DNA of 62,387 bases from an uncultured Saprospiraceae bacterium (GCA_938015805.1 CALLXF010000033.1:1-62387); one strand, 5' to 3'. Numbered from the stretch's first letter, positions 10,501 to 18,523 are shown. The notes: a model not told the origin generated them from the sequence alone. Translations and numbers: made by a program.

Positions 10501-10615
10501 CGGAACTTATAAAGGCAATCACTTATCACCTGACGTATATGCTTATTGCTTAAGAGCGGTTTGCGTAAATGGAGAAGAGTCAGTCCGTACCGGAAACATT
10601 TCTTTAATGAGATAA
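4586..10615 (+). CDS. Giant repeat adhesin with PKD/Ig-like modules and T9SS type B sorting domain
   Basis: A 2009-residue secreted surface protein, probably an adhesin for gliding or attachment. A signal peptide precedes the N-terminal ATHIVGGDMTYKCLGND domain, common in Bacteroidota adhesins. Four related ~90-residue units follow (about 390-750), each with a D/A-W-[ST]-[IV]-V type strand and a closing G-C motif. Then come four ~250-residue modules (about 750-1765), each holding a WEDxPFI-type strand, a PKD-like domain with CFxNTS and WDFGD, and a WCD-type Ig strand. The C-terminal ~95 residues (VPTAFTPNDDGVNDV, IYNRWGEEIF, VGWDGTYKG) are the gliding-motility-associated type B sorting domain. 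It ends the operon with the PorP-like and PorE-like genes. Binding partner unknown. Confidence 0.93.
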   Translation: MNIMNLINNIIGKSLVLLILVLGTTAPILATHIVGGDMTYKCLGNDRYEISLTVRRDCDNGEPEFDDPASVGIFDSDGNIIFELGIAGSLLIPFNDDDTLNTFIESDCGFMGSPVCVQETVYKKNVKLPPRSGGYILSYQRCCRNETLNNIFDPLNAGSTYFVEIKEAALTTDCNSSPVFNQWPDIYICANEALTFDHSATDADGDMLVYSLCVPSDGASIDEPKPQPPNNPPYGNVGFMPPYSVNDMLGGVPLVIDPNTGVITATPNLVGQFLVGICVDEYRDGELLSRVRRDFQYNVRVCGSATIASFEADSIYCGTSEITFDNTSTNADTYLWNFDFPNTDPAFISTAENPTFNYSSPGTYTVVLEATRASDGCTSSFSKTIVITDDIVDASFTATAYRCQNNDEVFLSLQDMTSINMGMSNITSIDWVVTQSGVAINLSGPTVTTVLSSDEDITINLQIMTSSGCQAVTTQTVAIDDIDNAISFDVVNTSCNDDLFNYTISATDIIGFTSSTYAWTVVTDGATSTFSGNPISFQSSDNMAVITVSTTIDPGCEVSYTETLNLGSFNPEVMLIPSFSSCNANGQAIISLSAMIDASSSFVPVSYDWSITSGNSNSNFTGNPIMFPLLGNEATVDLTITSDNGCEIVYTDQVLDLMGIVPTIGITTMMSNCSASGEIDLNLSAQISAVTGFTISSIDWSIVDGNNTQNFMGNPVIATVNQNESVDITATVNFENGCSLSVLENLETSGGILIDYTDGNILCKSDTLLININGQPDYSYLWEDHPFIVGGNNTPNPFVQIPTDATPGTYTLNFSVSNNSGCTQDYEYTIIIEAHVILMSEVASLNCETYEVCFNNISSEITNVIWEFADDDGNVLGSTNDANPCITFPGIGIYHITLSGVDETCAGIPFILCVTFADYDIEIDNYMETISACPGESVTLTAMSSLDDDEIMWCDIANPSMPLAMGNTLTFVPTDGQQVIAKVLDDNSCASSSRTTTFNIDNIDLGSYSGTLDICAGDVYQVDLFNSLTGLEFEWLDHPFITMGNMTASPTITIPMDALPSQETLDFTVTNENNCSEDFTLILNIIQTPDFSFTWDLIDCDLITVCFTNTSGTSSGLLWDFGDPNSSTDISTAENPCYTYNAYGNYIVTLGTAAPVGTCSNASNQINVSIVEPTLDIADISISGENYYCQSGDVNLTAIPSGPGAITWFDQNGGILGSGLTLEVNPIINEIVSVGYTDQFGCESALQSTTLTDGSLQLDIFQPLTLCAGDSGNAIVLTGQDVTYLWEDDTHIISGNDTADPVIQIDANEPAGSFTLNFTATNQFGCTDDFTYEVVILDSPELSFDFTIDDCEVNRVCFTNTSAMSGILIWNFGDPSTTNDISADDNPCYIYPGPGVYEVILNTVSNNCMATPDTMIIELFDLDINIDHDSIVNNTLIVCDTVVELSANVSMMGLDITWCDTTGMVIGTGDMIEIPVIDSTQVVAKVTDTNGCLHVSDILTILSGTIDLEYESPLTICRGDTLILDVMPTTGLIFDWEDSPYIIAGDDSATPTIYVDTSDMTTGFTLNFTAANAQGCLDSFEYDIIVTDNPVMSFDWAVAECDSLIVCFENTSSVSGNLFWDFGDLSTEMDTSSLDNPCYTYPAPGAYVVTLTTTAGVCAGVKYTDTIVIEELPVITFGGGLDSLDQEVCIGDTLNLMASSNILGNPLQWCNLDSVTVGSGNSIEIVVTQDTSLVIKAFNDNGCFSRSDTIDISVFQFDLELQNDPVVICPDNASSTTATIINNNPDDNLSYLWSPAECILTAGNSSSEEVTAEESKDLLVTVTSDLLGCSTELIVPLKVSDLDISVTDSVTIILGEEVTIEVFGVENGDTVLWDNGSTEIEQTLEPDETTIYTVTVTDECGCQQVRSVVVTVLIPRCDEDAVFVPTAFTPNDDGVNDVLFVRSLFLDEMELIIYNRWGEEIFKTVDMRVGWDGTYKGNHLSPDVYAYCLRAVCVNGEESVRTGNISLMR

Positions 10616-10645
10616 TTTTAAAAAGGACACAGCGTAATAGCTTAT

Positions 10646-10688
10646 AAATGGGTTTTATAATAAACATTGATTATTATGAAACCCATTT
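10646..10688 (+). terminator. Strong 18-bp hairpin: operon terminator overlapping a start codon
   Basis: The left arm 10646-10663 pairs with 10671-10688 over 18 bp, with one G-U pair and a 7-base loop. The right arm runs on into a T-rich stretch (ATTTTATTTTTTAAG), as in an intrinsic terminator for the adhesin operon that ends 30 bp upstream. The ATG at 10676 of the next lipoprotein gene lies inside the right arm, so the fold would also hide that start codon. Terminator and translational control are both possible. Confidence 0.7.
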
Positions 10689-11023
10689 TATTTTTTAAGT
10701 CATCCATTGTTATTATTTGTCTTACCTATTTAAGTCTTTTGCTCTTATCATCATGCAGTGATAACTGCTTAGAAGATACGATCGATAGATTTAAATCTGA
10801 ACAATCAGGATGTGCTAATGCAAAAATCATTAAATTCTCATTCCAAGACCAAGAGGTCTATGCATTTGTTGAAGGAATATGTTTTTCTGACGCTTCGACT
10901 CAGATCACTAATGGGGATTGTGACCTGATTTGCACACTTGGAGGTATAGGCGGTTTTACCGAATGTAATAGTGTCAATTTTGCTCAAAATTCTGAGCAAT
11001 TAGAAATAATATGGGAAGAATAA
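10676..11023 (+). CDS. Small Cys-rich lipoprotein, function unknown
   Basis: A 115-residue predicted lipoprotein. I chose the ATG at 10676 (MKPILFFKSS) over the TTG at 10667 because it starts a standard signal peptide; hydrophobic residues lead to the lipobox LLSSC. The mature part is short, with six further cysteines (NCLED, SGCANA, EGICFS, DCDLICT, TECNSV), suggesting disulphides in an exported protein. No family recognised. Its start codon sits inside the hairpin that ends the upstream adhesin operon, so translation may depend on that structure or on readthrough. A 160-bp gap follows. It could be an accessory to the adhesin, but only position suggests that. Confidence 0.75.
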   Translation: MKPILFFKSSIVIICLTYLSLLLLSSCSDNCLEDTIDRFKSEQSGCANAKIIKFSFQDQEVYAFVEGICFSDASTQITNGDCDLICTLGGIGGFTECNSVNFAQNSEQLEIIWEE

Positions 11024-11183
11024 AATGAGGACATAATAACATAAAAGGAGAAAATTGCATATAATCCTAATTACTGGGCAACTATTGAAGTTAAACATGC
11101 ACATATATCTTTGAGCGATAACAGGTCTAGTTTATTGATCTGCTACATATTTATTATCTTAAGCTTTTAAAAATTCAATAGTT

Positions 11184-12020
11184 ATGAAACAAACTTTACT
11201 TCTTTTATCTTTTCTATCCATTTGTTTTACTTCTCTTTATTCGCAGATAGTTTATAAAGACTATGGTGTTGAAGGTTTAAAAGTCGAAATGAACGAAAAT
11301 TTAGCAATGGATTTAGATGAAGATGGTATCATTGATTTCTATGTAAATAAATATGATAACGAGCTGGGGTTTTCACCAATTTTTGCCAACGGTTGTTTTG
11401 CTAGTCCTGCTGAGAACGCCTATACTTCATTTGATGCTAGAGAAATACAAATCTTTGAGGAGGGCGAAAGTATATTAATAAACGGTGGAAATCTATTTGA
11501 CTATATAGACGATGATAGAGGCTCTATCTATCAAGGTGATGGAATTTACGCTGATAACTGGGAAGATGGAGTGGATCAATATATCGGCTTTGCTTTAGTA
11601 AATGGAACCTCTAGCGATGGCTGGATGCGGATAGCTATAAACGAGCAAGCACAGCAATTAATTATTTACGAATTAGCTTTTGTAGAACAAGAAGATCCTA
11701 GTACTGCTGTCGGAATTAAAGCTGGACAAACAAGCCTTTCTAATATAGATGATTTAAGCCTTAGCCTGGGTGAAATTAATATGGGTCCTAATCCAGTAGT
11801 TGATTTTCTAAGAGTAGATTTTGACTATCAGGATAATCTAGTCATAGATGCGGTAGTGGTGGATGTGACAGGAAAAGAGATATATAGAACTATTTCGGGA
11901 TTAGTAAATGGTAATAATGTGATCGAGGTATCTACGGATAATTGGGGAGCAGGTAATTACTTCCTACAGTTAAGTAATGGAAAAGGAATAAAAACTCTAC
12001 TGTTTACTGTGAGTAGATAA
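11184..12020 (+). CDS. Secreted protein with T9SS type A sorting domain
   Basis: A 278-residue exported protein. The signal peptide MKQTLLLLSFLSICF ends at SLYSQ. The mature N-terminal part includes MDLDEDGIIDFYVNKYD, a Ca-binding-like Asp-rich stretch, and a region around GWMRIAINEQ often seen in uncharacterised Bacteroidota surface proteins. The last ~85 residues, from MGPNPVVDFLRVDF through VVDVTGKEIYR to GNYFLQLSNGKGIKTLLF, form a type A T9SS sorting domain that directs export and attachment to the surface lipopolysaccharide. A strong terminator follows directly, so it is probably a single-gene transcript. No enzymatic motif seen. Confidence 0.85.
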   Translation: MKQTLLLLSFLSICFTSLYSQIVYKDYGVEGLKVEMNENLAMDLDEDGIIDFYVNKYDNELGFSPIFANGCFASPAENAYTSFDAREIQIFEEGESILINGGNLFDYIDDDRGSIYQGDGIYADNWEDGVDQYIGFALVNGTSSDGWMRIAINEQAQQLIIYELAFVEQEDPSTAVGIKAGQTSLSNIDDLSLSLGEINMGPNPVVDFLRVDFDYQDNLVIDAVVVDVTGKEIYRTISGLVNGNNVIEVSTDNWGAGNYFLQLSNGKGIKTLLFTVSR

Positions 12021-12042
12021 GAGAATATAAATATTTATTCGT

Positions 12043-12078
12043 AAAGGTGTTATGACTTAATTGTGATAACACCTTTTT
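12043..12078 (+). terminator. Intrinsic terminator after T9SS protein
   Basis: AAAGGTGTTAT (12043-12053) pairs perfectly over 11 bp with ATAACACCTTT (12066-12076), with a 12-base loop and a following T-run. It lies 23 bp after the stop codon of the T9SS type A protein. Confidence 0.85.
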
Positions 12079-12108
12079 ATATTTATATGCGGTCTAATAA
12101 CAACTGTT

Positions 12109-12651
12109 TTGCTAAGAGCTAAAAAATCACTGGAGTCTTTTCATAAGAATAACAAAATTCTCATTTTCGTTTTTGGTGGAATTTATACCGCTTATGGATT
12201 ATTCCAGATAGGAATTGTAAAACTCCAGAAAAAGTTTTTGACAAGTGAGGATTTTGAAATTAGTGATAATGGAATGTTAGATACAATAGATGTTGTGTAT
12301 AATAATATTCTACTAACTATGCCTTATCTAATTGCATTGGGTATAGGGTATTTAATATTCGGATTTTTTTATAAATCTGCAAAGCCACAACGATTAATGA
12401 TCTGTTATGCTATACTAGCCGCCTCTGTTTTATGGTCGTTTTTCTATGTAAGTAGTAGTGTAGATCAGCTCACTCTAATATATGATAACTTAGAGGGTGA
12501 ACTAGGAGAAATAAATGACATACCAGTAGTTTCAAAATTTGCGAGTGCGAGTAAAATTATGGGAATTATTGGATTGTTAACCTCTGTAGCTTATGTTCTC
12601 GGACCGATAATCATCTTAACCCTTAGAATAAAATTAAATGATGTTGAATAA
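12109..12651 (+). CDS. Four-helix membrane protein, function unknown
   Basis: A 180-residue protein with four likely transmembrane helices, near residues 17-36 (ILIFVFGGIYTAYGLF), 70-92 (LLTMPYLIALGIGYLIF), 95-114 (RLMICYAILAASVLWSF) and 150-172 (IMGIIGLLTSVAYVLGP). The only usable start in frame is a TTG at 12109; no ATG occurs before residue ~55, which is already past the first helix. It overlaps the next gene, a lipocalin-like lipoprotein, by 14 bp, so the two are probably translated together. No family recognised. Confidence 0.65.
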   Translation: MLRAKKSLESFHKNNKILIFVFGGIYTAYGLFQIGIVKLQKKFLTSEDFEISDNGMLDTIDVVYNNILLTMPYLIALGIGYLIFGFFYKSAKPQRLMICYAILAASVLWSFFYVSSSVDQLTLIYDNLEGELGEINDIPVVSKFASASKIMGIIGLLTSVAYVLGPIIILTLRIKLNDVE

Positions 12652-13024
12652 AAGTTTTTTCATTCCTGTCTTCACATTGGCAACAGCCTTATTGCTCTTA
12701 TCCTCTTGCGAACCTAAATGGAAAGAAACGGATTTACATGGAGCTTGGAAAATACAGTCATGGACAGAGTTAAGTAGTGGAAAAATACTAGGCGATAAAA
12801 TGGACTTTACCTTTGAAAAAGGAGAGGACAAAAGGTACGCGATAGATTACGGATCCATGCAGGAAAAAGGGAAATACTGGATCGAGTATGATTTTTTGAT
12901 TACAGTAGAGGATGGAAGTGTAGCTAAGAAAGTTAAGATTATAGATATGGTAAAGGATACGTTAACCTTTGATATGAATAGGGCAGGAAGACTAGAAAGA
13001 CTTGTTTTGACTAGAGTCCAATAG
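12638..13024 (+). CDS. Lipocalin-like lipoprotein
   Basis: A 128-residue predicted lipoprotein with signal peptide and lipobox LLLLSSC, Cys at about residue 24. The mature part begins [18 protein letters not shown], the strand pattern that opens Bacteroidota lipocalin-like domains, and continues with alternating strands ([49 protein letters not shown]). This suggests a small beta barrel that binds a hydrophobic ligand or aids envelope upkeep, but no ligand residues can be named. Two ATG codons (12638, 12641) are adjacent; either works. It overlaps the upstream membrane protein gene by 14 bp. Confidence 0.7.
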   Translation: MMLNKSFFIPVFTLATALLLLSSCEPKWKETDLHGAWKIQSWTELSSGKILGDKMDFTFEKGEDKRYAIDYGSMQEKGKYWIEYDFLITVEDGSVAKKVKIIDMVKDTLTFDMNRAGRLERLVLTRVQ

Positions 13025-13053
13025 GCATTATTCTTTTAATAAAAAATTTATCA

Positions 13054-13845
13054 TTGACTCAGCATTCATCTAATCAAGATACTTTATCCCTAAATAAATA
13101 TATCAGCGAGACAGGTATCTGTTCTCGTAGAGAGGCGGATAAATTGATAGAGAAAGGCAAGGTTACAATAAATGGAAAGAGAGCTGTAAAAGGAAATCGG
13201 GTAGGACAGGGTGATGTTGTTAAGTTAAATGGTAAAGCCATAAAATATAAATCAAAACCAAAGCCCATCTATCTTGCGTTCCACAAGCCGATCGGAATCG
13301 TATGCACCACTGATCTTAACGAAAGAAATAACATTATCTCTTATATAAACTATCCTACCAGGTTATTCCCTATAGGACGATTAGATAAGCCTTCAGAAGG
13401 TTTAATATTTCTGACTAATGATGGAGATATCGTCAATAAAATATTAAGAGCCGGAAATAAACATGAGAAAGAATATATAGTCACTGTAGATAAGGTCATT
13501 ACTGATGAGTTCCTTAAGGGCATGGCTGCAGGAGTTCCAATTTTAGGAACGCGTACAAAGAGATGCAAAATAGAAAAGCTATCTAAAAATCGTTTTAAAA
13601 TAATACTAGTCCAAGGTCTAAATAGGCAAATAAGAAGGATGTGCGAGTTTTTTAATTATGAGGTTAAAAAGCTAGTACGAGTTAGGATTATGCACATTAA
13701 ACTATCAAAGCTTCCTCTAGGTAAGTGGAGGAAATTATCTGCTAAAGAGGTCCAAAAGCTTTTCGATGCAACGGAGTCGTCAGAAAAGACTCAATCTCCA
13801 ACTAAGTTCAAAACAAAAAAAAGTGCAAATAAAAAAAGGGATTAA
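13054..13845 (+). CDS. rluF: 23S rRNA pseudouridine synthase, RluF-like
   Basis: Converts a uridine in 23S rRNA (U2604 in E. coli) to pseudouridine. An S4 RNA-binding domain fills about residues 12-65 ([20 protein letters not shown]). The RsuA/RluB/E/F-type catalytic domain follows, with [21 protein letters not shown]; Asp111 in GRLD is the catalytic residue. [21 protein letters not shown] near the C terminus is a family signature. The tail (about 236-263) is Lys- and Ser-rich. The frame opens at a TTG (13054) 29 bp after the previous stop; no ATG lies nearby and the S4 domain starts soon after, so TTG is the likely start. The end of the gene overlaps a terminator hairpin. Confidence 0.88.
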   Translation: MTQHSSNQDTLSLNKYISETGICSRREADKLIEKGKVTINGKRAVKGNRVGQGDVVKLNGKAIKYKSKPKPIYLAFHKPIGIVCTTDLNERNNIISYINYPTRLFPIGRLDKPSEGLIFLTNDGDIVNKILRAGNKHEKEYIVTVDKVITDEFLKGMAAGVPILGTRTKRCKIEKLSKNRFKIILVQGLNRQIRRMCEFFNYEVKKLVRVRIMHIKLSKLPLGKWRKLSAKEVQKLFDATESSEKTQSPTKFKTKKSANKKRD

Positions 13846-13859
13846 TTTCTTAATCCCTT
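13831..13859 (-). terminator. Terminator for the minus-strand DUF5686 transcript
   Basis: AAGGGATTAA (13836-13845) and TTAATCCCTT (13850-13859) pair perfectly over 10 bp with a 4-base loop. On the minus strand the hairpin is followed by a T-run, encoded on the plus strand by Lys codons at the end of rluF, so it ends transcripts coming from the DUF5686 gene. On the plus strand no T-run follows, although the hairpin includes the rluF stop codon. Confidence 0.75.
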
Positions 13860-14010
13860 ATAGGCTTGTTTAGCTATTTGCAAAGATATACTTTACGTTT
13901 ATTAGACGGTACCTTCTGAAGGAACCCTCATAGTTTATTAAAAATTTTTTAAAATAATTCTTGATTAGGTATACATCTGAGTATGATGGATTACTCTTTT
14001 AGACTGTTCG

Positions 14011-16563
14011 CTAAAAAGAGGCCTCTAAACTAAACCTAATTCCTAGCCCCTTCTCACCGAAAAGTTCCGGAATATCAGGAGCATCCAAGTAAGTAAATCT
14101 TTTAACTAAGTCGACTCTTAATATTTTAAAAATATTAGTGATCCCTATACTACCTTCTAGATAAGGATTACTTCCTAGTAAAAAAGAATCGCTATCCACA
14201 TTATCAGGAAATTGTATCAGCTCATTATTCTCTACTGGGTTATTACTATCATTAAGATCACCCCATAAAGCCTTCATGGTCATGACTGACCTTAGATTAA
14301 GACGATTAATAAGGGGTAGCCGATTCATGATATAGCCATTAAAATAATGACGATAATTTATACTGGCATAACGATCAGTAACAAAGTCAAAAAAGTTAAG
14401 CATGTTATAAAAACGATGCTTATAAAAAAAGGTCTGATTCCCCTGGGGTATAAAAAGTAAATGATAAGGGATGGCACTTCCCCAGTATTGTCCACCTTCC
14501 AATAACCAGTCTGAGTATCCAAATTTAGAAAGATACATTCTTTTAAAAATGAGACCTTCTATTTTTGTATAATCCACATCGCTTGATAGAAGATCAGGAA
14601 TAGCTTTTTCTATTGCCAGTTCAAAAATCGGATACTTACTATGTATCGGAACTCTCTCATTATTGAGTTCAAGGTAATGTTCATTAGGAGCCCATCTTAG
14701 CCTTGTACCTATAGCTGTTACATCGATGTCGGTAACTTTTAATTCTTGATCTGAGGGATCAACATAAGCAAAATCTAAGCTTCCTACACCACGATGGCGA
14801 TACTGATGACCATAAACTCTGTACCTAAAGTCTTTTTCTAACTCATGGTCATAAAGCAATTGGTTAAACCGGGACTGTATAAATTTGGTATTAATTCCTC
14901 TTACAAACGAGGTTAGCAAACTACCTCGATATGAACTAGATAATTCCTGACCTAGTGCGTATTGCTCTTTACCAAAGACAAATGCGAGGTAATGAACTGG
15001 GTTCCGATCAAAGTCATCGTTAAATGAGTATAAAGAAACAACTCTATGCTTAAACTGTTTATCCTTAAAACCATAAGCTGCATGCCCTAGGAAATGTAAT
15101 TTAGGAAATAACTTATTGGTCGTACGCATACCCATTTTTACTCTGGAGCCTTCTACAGGATTATAAGTATAAGCAGATCCGATGGGACCTATTTCAAATG
15201 TGTTGAAATTAATATAACCGGTAATTAAAATCTGACTGAGACTTTTTAGTAACCCAAATTTTTTATTAGAATTGAGCGAATCTATCATATTAAGAACCTG
15301 TCCTTCATCTGATTCTTTTTCTCCACGATACTTAATCCAAAATTCAGGATCTGCATTATCTCGATTACCCAGACTAGGACTCATATGATCCATCCCATCT
15401 ATGTATATTACTTTTCCCGACTGGCTAAATTGATAGCCAGTATTCACTAACCTACTTTTACCCAATATTCCATTTCCGATATCAAAAAAATCAAATAGAG
15501 CCTCAAACGTACTCCCTCTATCTACCCATTGGTCTTCGATAAATGTAAACTCTTGCTTAAATTTGACATCTTTCGCCCAGTTTAATCTAGCTCTCTTATC
15601 TAAGGCATATTCAACTTTAACAATTGCTTTATCTGCTTCTTGTATATATATATCACCAGTAAAACCTATATCTTTTTTGTTGGATGGAGTGGTCCATAGA
15701 TGTACGACATTTCCTCGATCATTTTGTAATGTATCGATAATATAGTATCTGTAAAAACCTATTCCTCCATTGCTAATGGGATTTTGGAAATTAGTACTTA
15801 GTAGAAAAAGGCTATTATCATATACATCTACCTTTTGAATCAAGTGATCTAATATTTGCTCTACATTGTCATCAAAGAACCTCATATCCAATTCGGATTT
15901 TTGTTCATTGATCGTTTCTATTTTAGGCCCATTCCCATTTAAAAATAAATGGTCTTCTACCTGTTCTTTTAAATAAAATGATACCACTTGCTTGCCTTCT
16001 TCGAGAGTATCTATATATTCCTCGAGGAAATCCATTTTTTTCCATAGACCTTGATCTAAGGTTTCTTTAGAGACATCGTTTAAGGCCAGACTTTTAGAGG
16101 CATACTGTGTATATTTTAAGTACGACTTTCTACCTGGTTTGTTCTTTTTACGGTTACGGACAACTTCTTTTATGAGCTTGACGGCAGGATTAGATTTATC
16201 ATACTTTACCTTCTCTGCAATAATCTCTACATTCTCTAGTACGATGTCCGCCCCTCCTAAAACAAAATCTACAACTTGATCTTGAGAGATGTTTTTTAAA
16301 GGGATGATTTTGGCTTGATACCCTAAATACTCTGCTTTTACTTCTCCTGAGTTTTTAGGTAGTTCTAACCTATAGTACCCGTCGATATCAGTAGTTGTTC
16401 CATTCGATTCATCACCGACATATATAACCGTTGCAAAAGGTAAGCCCTCATTGGTAATTCCATCAGTAACCTTACCCGTGATAGTCACAGTAGACTGAGC
16501 AATAGCAATAAGAGAAATCGATAATATTTGTATTGTAAATAAAATTCTAAGTAGTATCACCAT
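14011..16563 (-). CDS. DUF5686 outer-membrane protein with carboxypeptidase-regulatory-like N domain
   Basis: An 850-residue outer-membrane protein. A signal peptide (ILSISLIAIAQS) precedes a carboxypeptidase-regulatory-like domain at about 25-110 (ITGKVTDGITNEGLPFATV, TDIDGYYRLELP), as found on TonB-dependent and related barrels. The long remainder matches the DUF5686 pattern: a middle domain (KLIKEVVRNRKKNKPGRKS at about 128, SFYLKEQVED) and a C-terminal barrel of aromatic strands ending GIRFSLEASF, with a terminal Phe. It lacks a TonB plug. The function is unknown; the family is common in Bacteroidota. It lies 16 bp after the GT-C-like gene on the same strand, so the two may be cotranscribed and stop at the terminator at 13831-13859. 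Confidence 0.85.
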   Translation of the reverse strand: MVILLRILFTIQILSISLIAIAQSTVTITGKVTDGITNEGLPFATVIYVGDESNGTTTDIDGYYRLELPKNSGEVKAEYLGYQAKIIPLKNISQDQVVDFVLGGADIVLENVEIIAEKVKYDKSNPAVKLIKEVVRNRKKNKPGRKSYLKYTQYASKSLALNDVSKETLDQGLWKKMDFLEEYIDTLEEGKQVVSFYLKEQVEDHLFLNGNGPKIETINEQKSELDMRFFDDNVEQILDHLIQKVDVYDNSLFLLSTNFQNPISNGGIGFYRYYIIDTLQNDRGNVVHLWTTPSNKKDIGFTGDIYIQEADKAIVKVEYALDKRARLNWAKDVKFKQEFTFIEDQWVDRGSTFEALFDFFDIGNGILGKSRLVNTGYQFSQSGKVIYIDGMDHMSPSLGNRDNADPEFWIKYRGEKESDEGQVLNMIDSLNSNKKFGLLKSLSQILITGYINFNTFEIGPIGSAYTYNPVEGSRVKMGMRTTNKLFPKLHFLGHAAYGFKDKQFKHRVVSLYSFNDDFDRNPVHYLAFVFGKEQYALGQELSSSYRGSLLTSFVRGINTKFIQSRFNQLLYDHELEKDFRYRVYGHQYRHRGVGSLDFAYVDPSDQELKVTDIDVTAIGTRLRWAPNEHYLELNNERVPIHSKYPIFELAIEKAIPDLLSSDVDYTKIEGLIFKRMYLSKFGYSDWLLEGGQYWGSAIPYHLLFIPQGNQTFFYKHRFYNMLNFFDFVTDRYASINYRHYFNGYIMNRLPLINRLNLRSVMTMKALWGDLNDSNNPVENNELIQFPDNVDSDSFLLGSNPYLEGSIGITNIFKILRVDLVKRFTYLDAPDIPELFGEKGLGIRFSLEASF

Positions 16564-16579
16564 GGTAGAAAGTAAGTCA

Positions 16580-18193
16580 CTATTTTAAGGAGGCAGAAGG
16601 CATAAATTGCTTTATAACGTTTTGCCATCCCGGATAGGGTTTATAAATTATATCTACGTTTGGTTTTCCATCATTTTTACAATGACATATAGCAGCCTTA
16701 TTATTATTGTACGTGTCCCATTCTGCTATTTTATTACAATCGTAATTGCGATGTATATTTTCTTTAACGTCTAAGTAAACTCTACTTCGTCTAGCTAGAT
16801 AATCTGTTTCTACGAGATAAAATTCTTCTAAATCGATTTTATTAAAATTACGCTCGTTATGGATCGGGTAGTACTCTTTATCATAAGAAGCAAACCATAC
16901 ATCCGGCATTCCTACTACTGGTAATTCTGTTTTTACTGTATTAGATCGCACAAAGTTTACAAACTGATCAAAACTGTAATTATGGTTAGTGTAGTAAACA
17001 GAACCAAAATATAAAGCACAGATTGCCGTAAGGGAAGTAACAAAAGTTTTTGATTTACCTAATCGCTCATAAGTGTAAAAATAAAACATCAGTAAAGCAG
17101 GAGTCAGGTAAACAAAGTAGTTTCTGTTTTCTCTTCGTGTAATTAGTGTGGAAATAAATAGGACGATCATAAGTACAAATAGAAACTTATTATCTCTATA
17201 TACCTTATGTCTAAAATAAAGAAAGAGGGTCCCTAGTAACAAAAAGAATTCGGGAATATGATGGATCCAATCAAAGTCAGAAAAATACGCTAGGATATAA
17301 TTGTTGACTGGTGAAACCATATCCGCTTTGCTAGCAATCATTTCTGTAAGATGAGTTATGTCAAAAGTTTCCCAATGTAAGGATAGGTATACCATACCAC
17401 CTAAGCTGATACCTAAAACGGATTTTAAAAACATGAGAGTATTACTCTTAAACCAAGTCTTTATTTCTTCACGTGAGGAAAAATGTTTTGATTCAAGATT
17501 CTCTGATAGGAAGTGAGCTAAATAATAAAACAGGGTTATCAATCCCATGATATGAGACTCCATCGCCAATATGGCAATCATTCCAGCGGCTATATATTTC
17601 TTTCTAATAAACATATAAATACCCAGGGTCATGAGTAAAAATGTAAAAGCATCTGTTCGTCCTGTATGAGCTGCAAAAAATACCGGAGGCATTAATACAA
17701 TAAAAAATGGTAACGTCTTAGTGGTTTGTTTACTAAATGGAAGTTCCTTTAAAATATAATACCAGCCTAGTGACGATACCATTACAAGGCCAGAATTAAA
17801 TATAAAAGCGTTGCTTTTAGTCCATCCAAAAACGTTTAAGAAAGTACCGCAAAATATAAAGTATAGTTTCCCAAACAGCTGACCCGTAAACACACCTTCT
17901 TGATCTAAAAAAGTCAAATCGTTATCAACACCTAGAGACATATAATTCCAGGCATTGGATAAAGTCCAACTATCATCCTCGTAATAAATATTAAAATTTG
18001 TATGGAGAAAAGTATACGATACAGCTATTAGTCCTAATAAAATAAATGGTAATAAATCATACGATGATTTAGGAGAGCTAGGTAGATTAATAGAGGGAGA
18101 TACTGAACTTTTACCTTCGGTAGATGACACGATAGAGTTGATAAATTTCTTTATCGGTTTTTCCAATGCGAAAGTGTCCTTACCTGTGATCAT
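16580..18193 (-). CDS. Polytopic membrane protein, GT-C glycosyltransferase-like
   Basis: A 537-residue membrane protein with about ten hydrophobic helices, the first at 48-65 (PFILLGLIAVSYTFLH). Directly after it comes an acidic pair in YYEDDSWTLSN (Asp73, Asp74) in the first outer loop, the place where GT-C enzymes of the PMT/ArnT kind carry their catalytic acidic residues. A soluble C-terminal domain of ~110 residues (from about 420) holds several Cys and Tyr residues. This supports a sugar transferase using a lipid-linked donor on the periplasmic side, possibly for surface glycans or glycoproteins, but the substrate is unknown. The 48 residues before the first helix are Ser- and Pro-rich and may be over-long. 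Confidence 0.65.
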   Translation of the reverse strand: MITGKDTFALEKPIKKFINSIVSSTEGKSSVSPSINLPSSPKSSYDLLPFILLGLIAVSYTFLHTNFNIYYEDDSWTLSNAWNYMSLGVDNDLTFLDQEGVFTGQLFGKLYFIFCGTFLNVFGWTKSNAFIFNSGLVMVSSLGWYYILKELPFSKQTTKTLPFFIVLMPPVFFAAHTGRTDAFTFLLMTLGIYMFIRKKYIAAGMIAILAMESHIMGLITLFYYLAHFLSENLESKHFSSREEIKTWFKSNTLMFLKSVLGISLGGMVYLSLHWETFDITHLTEMIASKADMVSPVNNYILAYFSDFDWIHHIPEFFLLLGTLFLYFRHKVYRDNKFLFVLMIVLFISTLITRRENRNYFVYLTPALLMFYFYTYERLGKSKTFVTSLTAICALYFGSVYYTNHNYSFDQFVNFVRSNTVKTELPVVGMPDVWFASYDKEYYPIHNERNFNKIDLEEFYLVETDYLARRSRVYLDVKENIHRNYDCNKIAEWDTYNNNKAAICHCKNDGKPNVDIIYKPYPGWQNVIKQFMPSASLK

Positions 18194-18523
18194 CTAATAA
18201 TTTAAAAAATGGTGGCCGCCATTCTAATAACTTTATACTACTAACGTTTTACAAGCAAATTAGTAGGCATAAAATCTTAATTAATATACTTTATCCTAAA
18301 TCGAGTGCAAAGGTCTGCAATTAGTTGGTTTTAAGGGAATTTATGAACTATTATCTTTGAAAATATAGACAAATGATAGTTATTTTCTGCTAATCGATGC
18401 CCTAGGTCATATGTGTATTCTTAAAATGTATATTTACCTAGTAATTAAGTCTTTCTTTGATGTCCTATTCGTTAGCCTCTTATAAAAGATATTCTCAAAA
18501 TGATTTATGGAAGTTTACTTTAA
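18194..18523. other. Intergenic region, 330 bp, no gene seen
   Basis: Lies between two minus-strand genes. On the minus strand, GACCTTTGCA near 18306-18315 is one base from the TAnnTTTG promoter box and could drive the GT-C-like gene. No open frame, RNA gene or clear repeat was found here. Confidence 0.5.
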
